DNA from: Lachnospiraceae bacterium
GTDB lineage: Bacteria > Bacillota > Clostridia > Lachnospirales > Lachnospiraceae
Assembly (NCBI GenBank): GCA_024696615.1
Contig: JAILGS010000036.1
Location: 1-64,000 of the forward strand
DNA: 64,000 bases
Direction of reading: 5' to 3'
Each line of letters opens with the position of its first letter. Position 1 is the stretch's first letter. The notes under the pieces were generated by a model. It did no database searches, was not told the DNA's origin, and was given only the letters and a program-made list of their open reading frames with translations. Shown piece after piece: positions 25,880 to 32,754 of this stretch. The position numbers and the translations under genes are program-made.

Positions 25880-26947
25880 TTTGGAATCTTGCTCGGTTCG
25901 TAAGCGAACTGCATCCTTGGCACGGCGCTTGGTTTCATCCAAAACATCCGCATAATGCTTTCTGGTAGTATTCACGTCTTTATGTCCTAATACATCGGCC
26001 ACTAAGTAAATATCCCCGGTTTCCTGATATAAATTGGTACCATAGGTACTTCGTAATTTATGGGGAGTGATTTTCTTTAATGTGGTAACGGTGGTGGCAT
26101 ATTTCTTTACTAAAATCTCCACGCTACGCACGGTAATCCTGCGATTCTGGCGGGAGAGGAAGAGTGCCTGTTCATGGCCCTCATTCGGTGTGAGAGTGCC
26201 CCTTTCTTCAAAATAATCTGCCAAAGCATCCCTTACTTCATCTCCAAAGTATACAATATCTTCATATCCGCCTTTTCGGATCACCTTAATGCATTGATTT
26301 TCAAAATCCACATCCGTTAAATCCAGTCCAACACATTCGGATACACGAATTCCTGTACCTAATAACAGGGTTAAGATGGCCATATCCCTGGTTTTTAATT
26401 TTTCATGATAAACCTGCTGTAATTTGCTTAATTGTTCCCCGGATTCCACATGATCCAAGAGTTCGGATACTTCGTTAATTTCTAGACGAACTATATTTTT
26501 TTCATGAATCTTAGGAATTAATACCTGTTCCGAAGGATTCACATCAATTCGCTTGGTTTGATGAAAATATCGATAAAAACTACGTATGGAGGATAGTTTT
26601 CGCTTAATAGCTCGATCATTATTGGTATAAGTTTTTCCGTCTTTTTCATAATAACGAATATAACTTAAATATTCCTCAATATCATAGGATGTAATTTGCT
26701 CTAGAATCGAAATAGGGAACTGATGCATGGGCATATTCTTATAGATGGGATTATTTTCTTGAATATAGCTAAAGAAGGTTTTTAAATCTATGGCATAGGA
26801 TAATCTGGTACGGGATTCGGTGGTAAATTCAATACCACGGAAATAATCCGCAACAAATGCAGGAAGTTCCTTTAATAATTCCCGAAGTTTCACCATATTC
26901 TGAATCGTAACCTGATCATGATAGGTTTTATTAGAATTCGATGCCAT
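25874..26947 (-). CDS. xerS: Tyrosine recombinase, XerS-like single Xer protein
   Basis: Site-specific recombinase of the phage-integrase fold. 357 residues, near the 356 of streptococcal XerS and longer than XerC/XerD (about 300). The N-terminal SAM-like core-binding half (residues 1 to about 150) contains RTRLSYAIDLKTFFSYI and RKLSSIRSFYRYF. The catalytic half has Arg201 (GTGIRVSE), Lys225 (IRKGGYE), His296-x-x-Arg299 (TPHKLRS), His322 (LGHKD) and nucleophile Tyr332 (TRKHYAD), so it should be active. There is no phage or integron context. A dif-like palindrome lies 40 bases before the start. Role in chromosome dimer resolution is inferred; a relic integrase is the alternative. Confidence 0.85.
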   Translation of the reverse strand: MASNSNKTYHDQVTIQNMVKLRELLKELPAFVADYFRGIEFTTESRTRLSYAIDLKTFFSYIQENNPIYKNMPMHQFPISILEQITSYDIEEYLSYIRYYEKDGKTYTNNDRAIKRKLSSIRSFYRYFHQTKRIDVNPSEQVLIPKIHEKNIVRLEINEVSELLDHVESGEQLSKLQQVYHEKLKTRDMAILTLLLGTGIRVSECVGLDLTDVDFENQCIKVIRKGGYEDIVYFGDEVRDALADYFEERGTLTPNEGHEQALFLSRQNRRITVRSVEILVKKYATTVTTLKKITPHKLRSTYGTNLYQETGDIYLVADVLGHKDVNTTRKHYADVLDETKRRAKDAVRLRTEQDSKE

Positions 26948-26986
26948 AAGACAATACCTCCAATATTCCTGAAATTTCCTATATGA

Positions 26987-27014
26987 ATTTCGTAAAACTA
27001 TGGTTTAGCGAAAT
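26987..27014. other. Candidate dif site (Xer recombination site)
   Basis: A 28-bp imperfect palindrome in 11-6-11 form: left arm ATTTCGTAAAA (26987-26997), centre CTATGG, right arm TTTAGCGAAAT (27004-27014). The arms are complementary at 9 of 11 positions, and the inner C-G of the centre also pairs. It lies in the leader of the XerS-like gene. From memory, streptococcal difSL also sits beside xerS and shares an AAAACTAT core. Function is inferred. Confidence 0.6.
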
Positions 27015-27027
27015 AACCTATATCCCT

Positions 27028-27056
27028 ATCTTACTCCCCTTTTTGGGGTTTGTAAA
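27028..27056 (-). promoter_or_regulatory. Promoter of the XerS-like gene
   Basis: On the minus strand TTTACA (27051-27056) and TAAGAT (27028-27033) are 17 bases apart. The spacer holds a CCCC-AAAAA-GGGG inverted repeat that could bind a regulator. Transcription would start just upstream of the dif-like site, placing that site in the leader. Confidence 0.55.
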
Positions 27057-27088
27057 GAAAAATAATGGATAAATTACGGATTCTTTCT

Positions 27089-28249
27089 TTATTTGGAGGA
27101 AATCTTTAACTTTCCATGTTCAAAAAATGCTTCCTGAAAATGAATGGAAAATTGATTTTCTAATTCGGAAAGACGCTTGGATTCATTTATGGTTAATAGA
27201 TTCATACAAATTCCAGGTTTTCCCTGACGACCACAACGGCCGGCACGATGGAGATAATCCCTGGAATCCGTAGGAAGGTATAGATTAATAACACCATAGA
27301 TATCGGAAATATCCATGCCCCTGGCAGCTAAATCCGTAGAAATTAAGATCTGATACTTTCCGGAGAGAAATCCTTCCATAGCATCCTTACGTTCTTTTTT
27401 ATCCTTGGTTCCCACCAGATTACATACTTTATAATGATGGAACGAAAGCTTTTCATATACTTCCTCCGCATCATAAGTACGATTCACAAAGAGCATGATT
27501 TTTTGATCCTTACATTCCTCGGTGCTTAATAAACTGCGCAGAGCCTCGATTTTCTCGTTTCTAGGCGCTTTAATATAAAGATGGGTAATGGATGCAGGAA
27601 TCCGTTCCTCTTCCTTAGAAAGGGCAAGAAAAGGCTCTGTGGATAATTCTTTAGCAATACGAATCGCTTTCTCATTCATGCTGGCAGAAAAGAATGCAAT
27701 CTGTGTGTCCTTATAAAGGCATTTCTTTACTGCTTTTAAGCCATCCAAATTATACTTATCCATCATATGATCCGCTTCATCCACCACTAATGTGGCAATG
27801 GTAGGTCCGGAGATCTTCTTCATCTGAATTAATTCCAACACTCTTCCACTAGTGCCAATAATGATTTCAGGCTTTCCCTTTAATGCATCCACCTGATGTT
27901 TGATATTAGCATTTCCAGGAAGTGCCACACTTCGAAGATCCAGCTGGCTTTTTTGTAATAATTGTAAGGTGACATGCTGAACCTGCATCACTAATTCATA
28001 GGTTGGTAAAAGAATGATGGTTCGACATCGACTATGATCTTCCTCCATGCGAGCCAGGGCCCGTTCAATGCATGGAATTAAATATGCTAAGGTCTTTCCA
28101 GAACCGGTCTTATCCTTGGCAATAATATCCTTTCCTTCCATGAAGGCGCCATATACAGCTTCCTGTACCTTGGTAGGATTGGTAATCTTCATAGCCTCCA
28201 GTCCTTTGGAGAGTTTTTTTGATGTTAATAATGTGCTAAATGTGTTCAT
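27089..28249 (-). CDS. DEAD-box RNA helicase
   Basis: ATP-dependent RNA helicase. Seen in order: Q-motif region ITNPTKVQEAVYGAF, Walker A KDKTGSGKTLAY, LLPTYELVMQV (Ia), VVDEADHMM (DEAD), FFSASM where the usual S-A-T motif III reads S-A-S, ILISTDLAARGMDI (V) and HRAGRCGRQGKPG (VI). 386 residues: the two RecA cores only, with no RNA-binding C-terminal extension, so it is not DbpA or CshA with a tail. The minimal core and S-A-S change make its target unknown. A 19-bp tandem repeat lies just before its start. Confidence 0.9.
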   Translation of the reverse strand: MNTFSTLLTSKKLSKGLEAMKITNPTKVQEAVYGAFMEGKDIIAKDKTGSGKTLAYLIPCIERALARMEEDHSRCRTIILLPTYELVMQVQHVTLQLLQKSQLDLRSVALPGNANIKHQVDALKGKPEIIIGTSGRVLELIQMKKISGPTIATLVVDEADHMMDKYNLDGLKAVKKCLYKDTQIAFFSASMNEKAIRIAKELSTEPFLALSKEEERIPASITHLYIKAPRNEKIEALRSLLSTEECKDQKIMLFVNRTYDAEEVYEKLSFHHYKVCNLVGTKDKKERKDAMEGFLSGKYQILISTDLAARGMDISDIYGVINLYLPTDSRDYLHRAGRCGRQGKPGICMNLLTINESKRLSELENQFSIHFQEAFFEHGKLKISSK

Positions 28250-28262
28250 GGGATTCTCTTTT

Positions 28263-28310
28263 CTTGCTTATTCTATATAACCTTGCTTATTCTATATCAT
28301 CTTGCTTATG
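28263..28310. repeat. 19-bp tandem repeat upstream of the DEAD-box helicase
   Basis: CTTGCTTATTCTATAT occurs at 28263-28278 and 28282-28297, with a partial third copy CTTGCTTAT at 28301, spaced every 19 bases. It lies 14 bases before the helicase start codon, in its leader or promoter region. On the minus strand each unit contains a TATAGAAT that resembles a -10 element. Confidence 0.75.
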
Positions 28311-28332
28311 TTGGGAAATAGGAAATCATAAA

Positions 28333-28361
28333 GATAGCAGGCAAGGAATCTGCCTGCTATC
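28333..28361 (-). terminator. Hairpin, probable terminator of the 28403 gene
   Basis: A perfect 11-bp stem GATAGCAGGCA / TGCCTGCTATC with a 7-base loop. On the minus strand it is followed by only three T, so termination may be modest; on the plus strand a T-run comes 9 bases later. Confidence 0.55.
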
Positions 28362-28402
28362 CTGGGATTGTTTTTTATTATATCTTATGGAGTGGAAACT
28401 CC

Positions 28403-28696
28403 TTATTCCTCCACAATTTCAAAACGAAGTGGGAATTTATCCTGTCCAACTACATGCTTGGTACCATCATCTTCAATAATAATATAGTCTCCATCGCCAA
28501 TAAAGGTTCTGCCCCTGCGATGAGTAATATATGGACAAACAATGGTTCCATCTTCCCGCTGTACTTTAATTAAATTCGTGGTTACAATCCAACCCTTGGT
28601 AATGATATCGGTCCAAAGCTCGAAGCCATCTTCCAGGCCCTTGCCTAATTCATATCGCTCTGCATCACCAATAATTGGAGTTCTTCTACATTTCAT
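28403..28696 (-). CDS. Conserved-looking protein of unknown function
   Basis: A 97-residue soluble protein with two cysteines (residue 3 and in VCPYITHRRG) and a beta-rich, acidic composition ending FPLRFEIVEE. It opens MKCRRTPIIGDAERYELGKGLEDGFELW. No family recognised; no signal or membrane segment. Start ATG at 28696 follows GGGGG by 8 bases, preferred to a GTG at 28705 that overlaps this box. A candidate promoter (TTGATT, 17 bases, GATACT) lies upstream. It stands alone between the helicase and the SOS locus. Confidence 0.7.
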   Translation of the reverse strand: MKCRRTPIIGDAERYELGKGLEDGFELWTDIITKGWIVTTNLIKVQREDGTIVCPYITHRRGRTFIGDGDYIIIEDDGTKHVVGQDKFPLRFEIVEE

Positions 28697-28779
28697 TGTG
28701 AACACCCCCGATCACCAGTAAAAATAACTCCTTGTTACACCTTAAGTATCGGTTATTTCGGGAATAAAATCAACTAAAA

Positions 28780-29160
28780 TTATTCATTTAACGTAAAAAT
28801 AATTAATTTCTTGCCACTGACAATCTGATTATTGGTAATATGATTCATCTCTTTCATTTCCTTCATGTAGGATTTCACGCTCATATTGCAAGAAGGTGCA
28901 TAAATACTTGCAATCTCCCACAGACTATCCCCCGGCTGAACTTCATAGCTATAATAGGAACGCTCCAAAGTGGTATTGGCAGCCCATACATGATTATGAA
29001 TTCCAAGAGCTACTAAGATTAATACGATCACAGCAATTACGGATGCTATACGGATCTTACGGATCATAGCTTTCTTTCTACGAAGCGCCTTCTTCTTAGA
29101 AGAAGTATATCTTCTCCGTCCATTCACTTTATCTTCCATTACAATTACATCTCCACTCAT
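28780..29160 (-). CDS. yneA: YneA-like SOS cell-division inhibitor (LysM protein)
   Basis: A 126-residue single-pass membrane protein: basic N terminus with RRRYTSSKKKALRRKK, one transmembrane helix (about residues 38-58, SVIAVIVLILVALGI), and a C-terminal LysM domain (about 70-122, YEVQPGDSLWEIASIYAP, IVSGKKLIIF). Its size, topology, divergent position to lexA and promoter covered by LexA boxes match YneA of Bacillus, which delays division during DNA damage. The assignment rests on context and architecture because LysM proteins are common. ATG 29160 follows GGAAG; an ATG 21 bases further in is possible. Confidence 0.8.
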   Translation of the reverse strand: MSGDVIVMEDKVNGRRRYTSSKKKALRRKKAMIRKIRIASVIAVIVLILVALGIHNHVWAANTTLERSYYSYEVQPGDSLWEIASIYAPSCNMSVKSYMKEMKEMNHITNNQIVSGKKLIIFTLNE

Positions 29161-29205
29161 TCTTCCATCTCCCTTGAATCCTAAAAATAAGTTACATGCA
29201 TCTTA

Positions 29206-29219
29206 CGAACATCTGTTCG
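29206..29219. promoter_or_regulatory. LexA (SOS) box 1
   Basis: CGAACATCTGTTCG is a perfect palindrome matching the Gram-positive SOS box CGAAC-N4-GTTCG. It lies downstream of the yneA-like promoter -10, over the expected transcript start region. Confidence 0.9.
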
Positions 29220-29232
29220 TTATCTTGAACAT

Positions 29233-29261
29233 AATATATCATTCGAACAAATGTTTGTCAA
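29233..29261 (-). promoter_or_regulatory. Promoter of the yneA-like gene
   Basis: On the minus strand a perfect TTGACA (29256-29261) and TATATT (29233-29238) are exactly 17 bases apart. SOS box 2 fills most of the spacer, so LexA binding would block it. Confidence 0.8.
29244..29257. promoter_or_regulatory. LexA (SOS) box 2
   Basis: CGAACAAATGTTTG, with the core GAAC-N4-GTTT one base off the perfect palindrome. It sits between the -35 and -10 of the yneA-like promoter. Confidence 0.8.
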
Positions 29262-29292
29262 CAAGAAATCGAACATTTTTTCGGAAAATATG

Positions 29293-29322
29293 TTTGCTTT
29301 TTATGATGGGGTATGCTATCAT
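29293..29322 (+). promoter_or_regulatory. lexA promoter
   Basis: TTTGCT (29293-29298) and TATCAT (29317-29322) with an 18-base spacer and an extended TG before the -10. A degenerate SOS box (CGAACATTTTTTCG, 29270-29283) lies just upstream, so autoregulation is plausible but weaker than for the divergent gene. Confidence 0.55.
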
Positions 29323-29368
29323 GAGTTAGAAACATGATAACAAAGGGCTTTGTTATGGAGGTAAAGCG

Positions 29369-29989
29369 ATGAAAAATGGTAGAATTTCAGACAAACAGAT
29401 GGAAATTCTAGAATTTATTAAATCTGAGATCCTTCATCGAGGTTATCCGCCATCCGTTCGAGATATCTGTGATGCGGTGAATCTTAAATCCACCTCTTCC
29501 GTCCACTCTCATCTTGAGACACTGGAGAAGAATGGATATATTCGAAGAGATCCAAGTAAGCCAAGAACCATTGAGATTATTGATGATTCCTTCAATTTAA
29601 CCCGTAGAGATATGGTCAATGTTCCTATGTTGGGAGATGTGGCTGCAGGGGATCCAATCCTGGCAGTACAGCATATTAATAATTTCTTCCCAATTCCAAC
29701 GGAGTTTTTACCCATGGGAGAAATCTTTATGTTGGAAGTACATGGGGATAGTATGATCAATGTGGGTATTTTCGATGGGGATCATATTATTGTGCGAAAG
29801 CAGAATACCGCTTCCAATGGTGAAATTGTGGTGGCTTTAATTGATGATTCCAGTACTGTGAAGCGTTTTTATAAGGAAGGGGACCATATTCGTCTTCAGC
29901 CAGAGAATGATGCGCTAGATCCAATTATTGTACCGGATTGTCAGATTATGGGAAAAGTGGTTGGTCTTGTGCGACTAGACATACGATGA
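29369..29989 (+). CDS. lexA: LexA repressor
   Basis: Transcriptional repressor of the SOS response that cleaves itself when RecA filaments form. N-terminal winged helix (residues 1-65, PPSVRDICDAVNLKSTSSVHSHLETLEKNGYI); cleavage site Ala93-Gly94 in DVAAGDP; catalytic Ser128 in HGDSM and Lys165 in TVKRF. 206 residues, standard. ATG follows GGAGG. It is the only + strand gene in the right part of the window, transcribed away from the yneA-like gene, with LexA boxes in between. Confidence 0.98.
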   Translation: MKNGRISDKQMEILEFIKSEILHRGYPPSVRDICDAVNLKSTSSVHSHLETLEKNGYIRRDPSKPRTIEIIDDSFNLTRRDMVNVPMLGDVAAGDPILAVQHINNFFPIPTEFLPMGEIFMLEVHGDSMINVGIFDGDHIIVRKQNTASNGEIVVALIDDSSTVKRFYKEGDHIRLQPENDALDPIIVPDCQIMGKVVGLVRLDIR

Positions 29990-29994
29990 GAATC

Positions 29995-30033
29995 AAAAAA
30001 CTCGTTCATCCGTAAGGATGAGCGAGTTTTTTT
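29995..30033. terminator. Bidirectional terminator between lexA and the small membrane protein gene
   Basis: Stem CTCGTTCATCC / GGATGAGCGAG (11 bp with one T-G pair) and a 4-base loop, with AAAAAA before and TTTTTTT after. It serves lexA on + and the cytidylate-kinase-like operon on -. Confidence 0.93.
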
Positions 30034-30183
30034 CTACAATATACAGATGGTAATCAGCCAGGCAGAAATTAAAGTAATCCCACCAATTGCATAAAGATAA
30101 GGTCCACATAAAGGATCCTTACTCCATTCCTTCAAGCGATTTCGCTTTGACTGATAAACTGTATGGGATTGCATGGTATTCAT
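30034..30183 (-). CDS. Small single-pass membrane protein (49 residues)
   Basis: Reading the minus strand from ATG 30183 gives 49 residues beginning MNTMQSHTVYQ, a basic stretch (SKRNRLKEWSKDP), then a hydrophobic helix of about 20 residues (YLYAIGGITLISAWLITI) and stop TAG at 30034. AGGA lies about 9 bases before the ATG. It fills the gap between the cytidylate-kinase-like gene and the shared terminator, so it is probably the last gene of that transcript. Positive-inside rule predicts the N terminus in the cytoplasm. Function unknown. Confidence 0.7.
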   Translation of the reverse strand: MNTMQSHTVYQSKRNRLKEWSKDPLCGPYLYAIGGITLISAWLITICIL

Positions 30184-30210
30184 GTCGATTTCCTACTCCT
30201 GTATGTGATA

Positions 30211-30834
30211 TTATTTACGAGCCTCAATAAAGGCCTTAATGACAGCAATACTTCCTTCTAATCCAAGCTTGGAACTATCAATGGTAAGATCATAAGTCTT
30301 AGCCTCGCCCCATTTCTTAGAAGAATAATAATTATAATAGTTGGCACGACTCTTATCCGTCTTGGTAATCAGCTCAAATGCCTTATTATCGTCCACTCCC
30401 CTACGTTCTTTAATCCGTTCTACACGACTCTTGTAAGGCGCATGTACGAAGACGCGAACCACATTCGGATATTCTTCCAGGGCATAATCCGCGCAACGAC
30501 CAACAATCACGCAGCTTTCCTTCTCTGCTAATTTTTTAATGGCATCAAACTGTGCCAGGAATACCTTGTGATTAATGGGCATATCAATATAATTGGATAC
30601 TGCGGAATATCCCAAAGAATAGGTGTCCATTACCAAATTATATAAAAAACTATTGGTTGGACGCTCGTCATGATGTTCTAAAATCTCAGAACATAATCCA
30701 CTATCTTTTGCAGCAAGTTCCAATAATTCCTTATCGTAGCACTTTACACCCAATTGTTTCGCAAGTTGTTCTCCAATTTCATGTCCACCGCTACCATATT
30801 CGCGACCAATTGTAATAATTAAGTTGTCTGTCAT
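30211..30834 (-). CDS. Cytidylate kinase-like family protein
   Basis: P-loop kinase-like protein of 207 residues. It opens LIITIGREYGSGGHEIGEQLAKQLGVKCYDKELLELAAK, where GREYGSGGHEIG is the phosphate loop (a variant of GxxGSGK without the usual lysine), characteristic of the cytidylate kinase-like family (Cmk2). Further CVIVGRCADYAL, RVFVHAPYKSRVERI and YDLTIDSSKLG. It is distinct from the true Cmk of nucleotide metabolism; the substrate is unknown. Start at ATG 30834 after GGAGG; a GTG 9 bases earlier overlaps that box. Confidence 0.88.
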   Translation of the reverse strand: MTDNLIITIGREYGSGGHEIGEQLAKQLGVKCYDKELLELAAKDSGLCSEILEHHDERPTNSFLYNLVMDTYSLGYSAVSNYIDMPINHKVFLAQFDAIKKLAEKESCVIVGRCADYALEEYPNVVRVFVHAPYKSRVERIKERRGVDDNKAFELITKTDKSRANYYNYYSSKKWGEAKTYDLTIDSSKLGLEGSIAVIKAFIEARK

Positions 30835-30894
30835 AGAATGCACCTCCGCTCATTGATCCACGCCCCATAGGGTTTTGCCTTTTTAGACTCTTCT

Positions 30895-30900
30895 ATTATA
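30895..30900 (-). promoter_or_regulatory. -10 element of the cytidylate kinase-like gene
   Basis: On the minus strand TATAAT with an extended TG (TGCTATAAT), about 60 bases before the start codon. The -35 is poor (TGGAAG), as is typical for extended -10 promoters. Confidence 0.5.
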
Positions 30901-30982
30901 GCACAAATATGTTAAAACTTCCACGAAAACCCTTGCCCCATATGGGAAAAAAGAGAATTACGTACGTTTACTACATTTGCAG

Positions 30983-31011
30983 AAAAAAAGGGCGCCGCAA
31001 TTGCGACGCCC
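30983..31011 (-). terminator. Rho-independent terminator of cstA
   Basis: On the minus strand GGGCGTCGCAA pairs with TTGCGGCGCCC (11 bp with one U-G pair that exists only in this orientation), followed by seven T. It lies 23 bases after the cstA stop. Confidence 0.9.
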
Positions 31012-31034
31012 CAAAGCCTTCTTACAAGAAGGGA

Positions 31035-32753
31035 TTAGTTCTTTTCAACCGGCTTCTTCTTAAAGATTACCTGAGCTCCCTCAACAGCAAGGAATAATGA
31101 AAGGATAATCAATAAGATACCAAGTACAGCCTGTACATATGGACCCCAGTCTGCTCCACCTGCTTTAATTACCTTGAACTGATCTAAGGTATTAATAGCA
31201 AGGGAAGAAATGGTTACTAACAGCATGAAGATGGTTGGGAGAATTAACATCTTATTGTTCTTTCCAACATTTGCACACCATGCTGCAACAGCAAGTAAAC
31301 CAAGTGCTGCAAGTAACTGGTTCGCAGATCCGAACAATGCCCAGATCTTAGCATATCCACCCATACCAAGTGCAATACCAAGAACTACAGTGATGATGGT
31401 TGCAACATATGGGTTTGCAAGGAACTTCTTGTAACCGGTAACATTTTCAACGGTCTCACCCTTGGTAGAATCAATCCAGAATTCCTGGAACATGAAACGT
31501 GCAAGACGAGTTGCGGTATCCAAAGAAGTTAAACAGAATGCAGAATAAGTAAGTACTAATAAGGTGTAAAGTACATGATAAGTACCTGGAATTACATCAT
31601 CGATCATATGAGCAATACCACCACCAAAGATTGCAGTAGCACCCTTTAATGCAGAATCTGGATTGGCTGCATTGTACTGATATGCATAAGCAATCGCACA
31701 TAAGGTTAATACAGCAAGTACACACTCTAATAACATTCCACCGTAAGCGATTGGCTTTGCATCGCTTTCCTTATCCAACTGCTTGGAGGTGGTACCGGAA
31801 GAAACCAAGGAATGGAAACCGGAAATCGCACCACAGGCAATGGTGGTAAAGAGAACTGGGAATACTGGCTTAGAAGCATCTGCAGCCTGAATTACTGGAA
31901 GGCTATCCATGGATGGATGAGCAAGGAATACAGCAACCACTGCAAGTCCAAGCATTGAATAAAGTAAGAAGCTGGACAGGTAGTCTCTTGGCTGTAATAA
32001 AATCCATACAGGAGTTACAGAAGCAACGGTAATATATATACCAACAAGGATCATCCAAGTCTTGTTAGAAAGATAAATTGGATGCCAGTTAATACCGATT
32101 GCAATAATTGCAACAATGGCAACAATACCAATTAAAGTAGCCACTGGCATTGGCATATTCTTACGATATACGCAGAAACCAAATACGATTGCAATTAAGA
32201 TAAAGAGTAAAGATACCATAGCAACCTGTGCAGGAGCTTCTGAAGCTGCCACATCAAGTACACCATCCGTATACTTTGCTGCAAATGTAGATGCTACAAT
32301 AGCACCGAATGCTGCAACTACAAGGATTAAGGTAAGGTAAGAGAAAATAATGAATAATCTCTTAGCTCTACGGCCCATGTTAATTGCAATGATTTCACCG
32401 ATGGACTTACCACCGTGACGAACGGATGCAAATAATGCACCAAAATCATGGACACCACCGAAGAAAATACCTCCGATCAGAATCCAAAGAACGCAAGCGC
32501 CCCAGCCAAAGCCAAAGCCGATTGCGGAAATTGGTCCGGTAATAGGACCTGCTCCGGCAATTGATGAAAAATGATGTCCCATCAGTACAGGAGCGCTGGC
32601 TGGAACATAATCAATGCCGTCCTGCATGGTATGTGCAGGTGTTTCTAAGTTTCCTTCACCAACACCCCACTGCTTAACGAGGTATCTTCCGTAAAAGATA
32701 TAACCTACGACAAGTACAGCGATGCTGAGAAGTAAAAGTACAACTGTGTTCAT
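31035..32753 (-). CDS. cstA: Carbon starvation protein CstA family transporter
   Basis: Multi-pass inner-membrane protein of the CstA family, which includes peptide and pyruvate transporters. 572 residues and roughly 15 hydrophobic segments along the whole chain. Family signatures: GHHFSSIAGAGPITGPISAIGFGFGWGA near the N terminus, GGVHDFGALFASVRHGGKSIGEI, ISGFHSLVSSGTTSKQL and LTSLDTATRLARFMFQE. Start ATG 32753 follows GGAGAAG, which is encoded in the last codons of the upstream gene, so translation is coupled. Whether it moves pyruvate or peptides cannot be told from the sequence. Confidence 0.93.
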   Translation of the reverse strand: MNTVVLLLLSIAVLVVGYIFYGRYLVKQWGVGEGNLETPAHTMQDGIDYVPASAPVLMGHHFSSIAGAGPITGPISAIGFGFGWGACVLWILIGGIFFGGVHDFGALFASVRHGGKSIGEIIAINMGRRAKRLFIIFSYLTLILVVAAFGAIVASTFAAKYTDGVLDVAASEAPAQVAMVSLLFILIAIVFGFCVYRKNMPMPVATLIGIVAIVAIIAIGINWHPIYLSNKTWMILVGIYITVASVTPVWILLQPRDYLSSFLLYSMLGLAVVAVFLAHPSMDSLPVIQAADASKPVFPVLFTTIACGAISGFHSLVSSGTTSKQLDKESDAKPIAYGGMLLECVLAVLTLCAIAYAYQYNAANPDSALKGATAIFGGGIAHMIDDVIPGTYHVLYTLLVLTYSAFCLTSLDTATRLARFMFQEFWIDSTKGETVENVTGYKKFLANPYVATIITVVLGIALGMGGYAKIWALFGSANQLLAALGLLAVAAWCANVGKNNKMLILPTIFMLLVTISSLAINTLDQFKVIKAGGADWGPYVQAVLGILLIILSLFLAVEGAQVIFKKKPVEKN

Positions 32754-32754
32754 C

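Noticed and set aside
25874-26947. Integrated element with this recombinase as its integrase
   Set aside because: There are no att-like duplications of a tRNA, no phage or transposon genes and no composition change; flanks are housekeeping genes.
29270-29283. Third LexA box CGAACATTTTTTCG
   Set aside because: The right half lacks GTTC, so it is noted only as a degenerate site in the lexA promoter entry.
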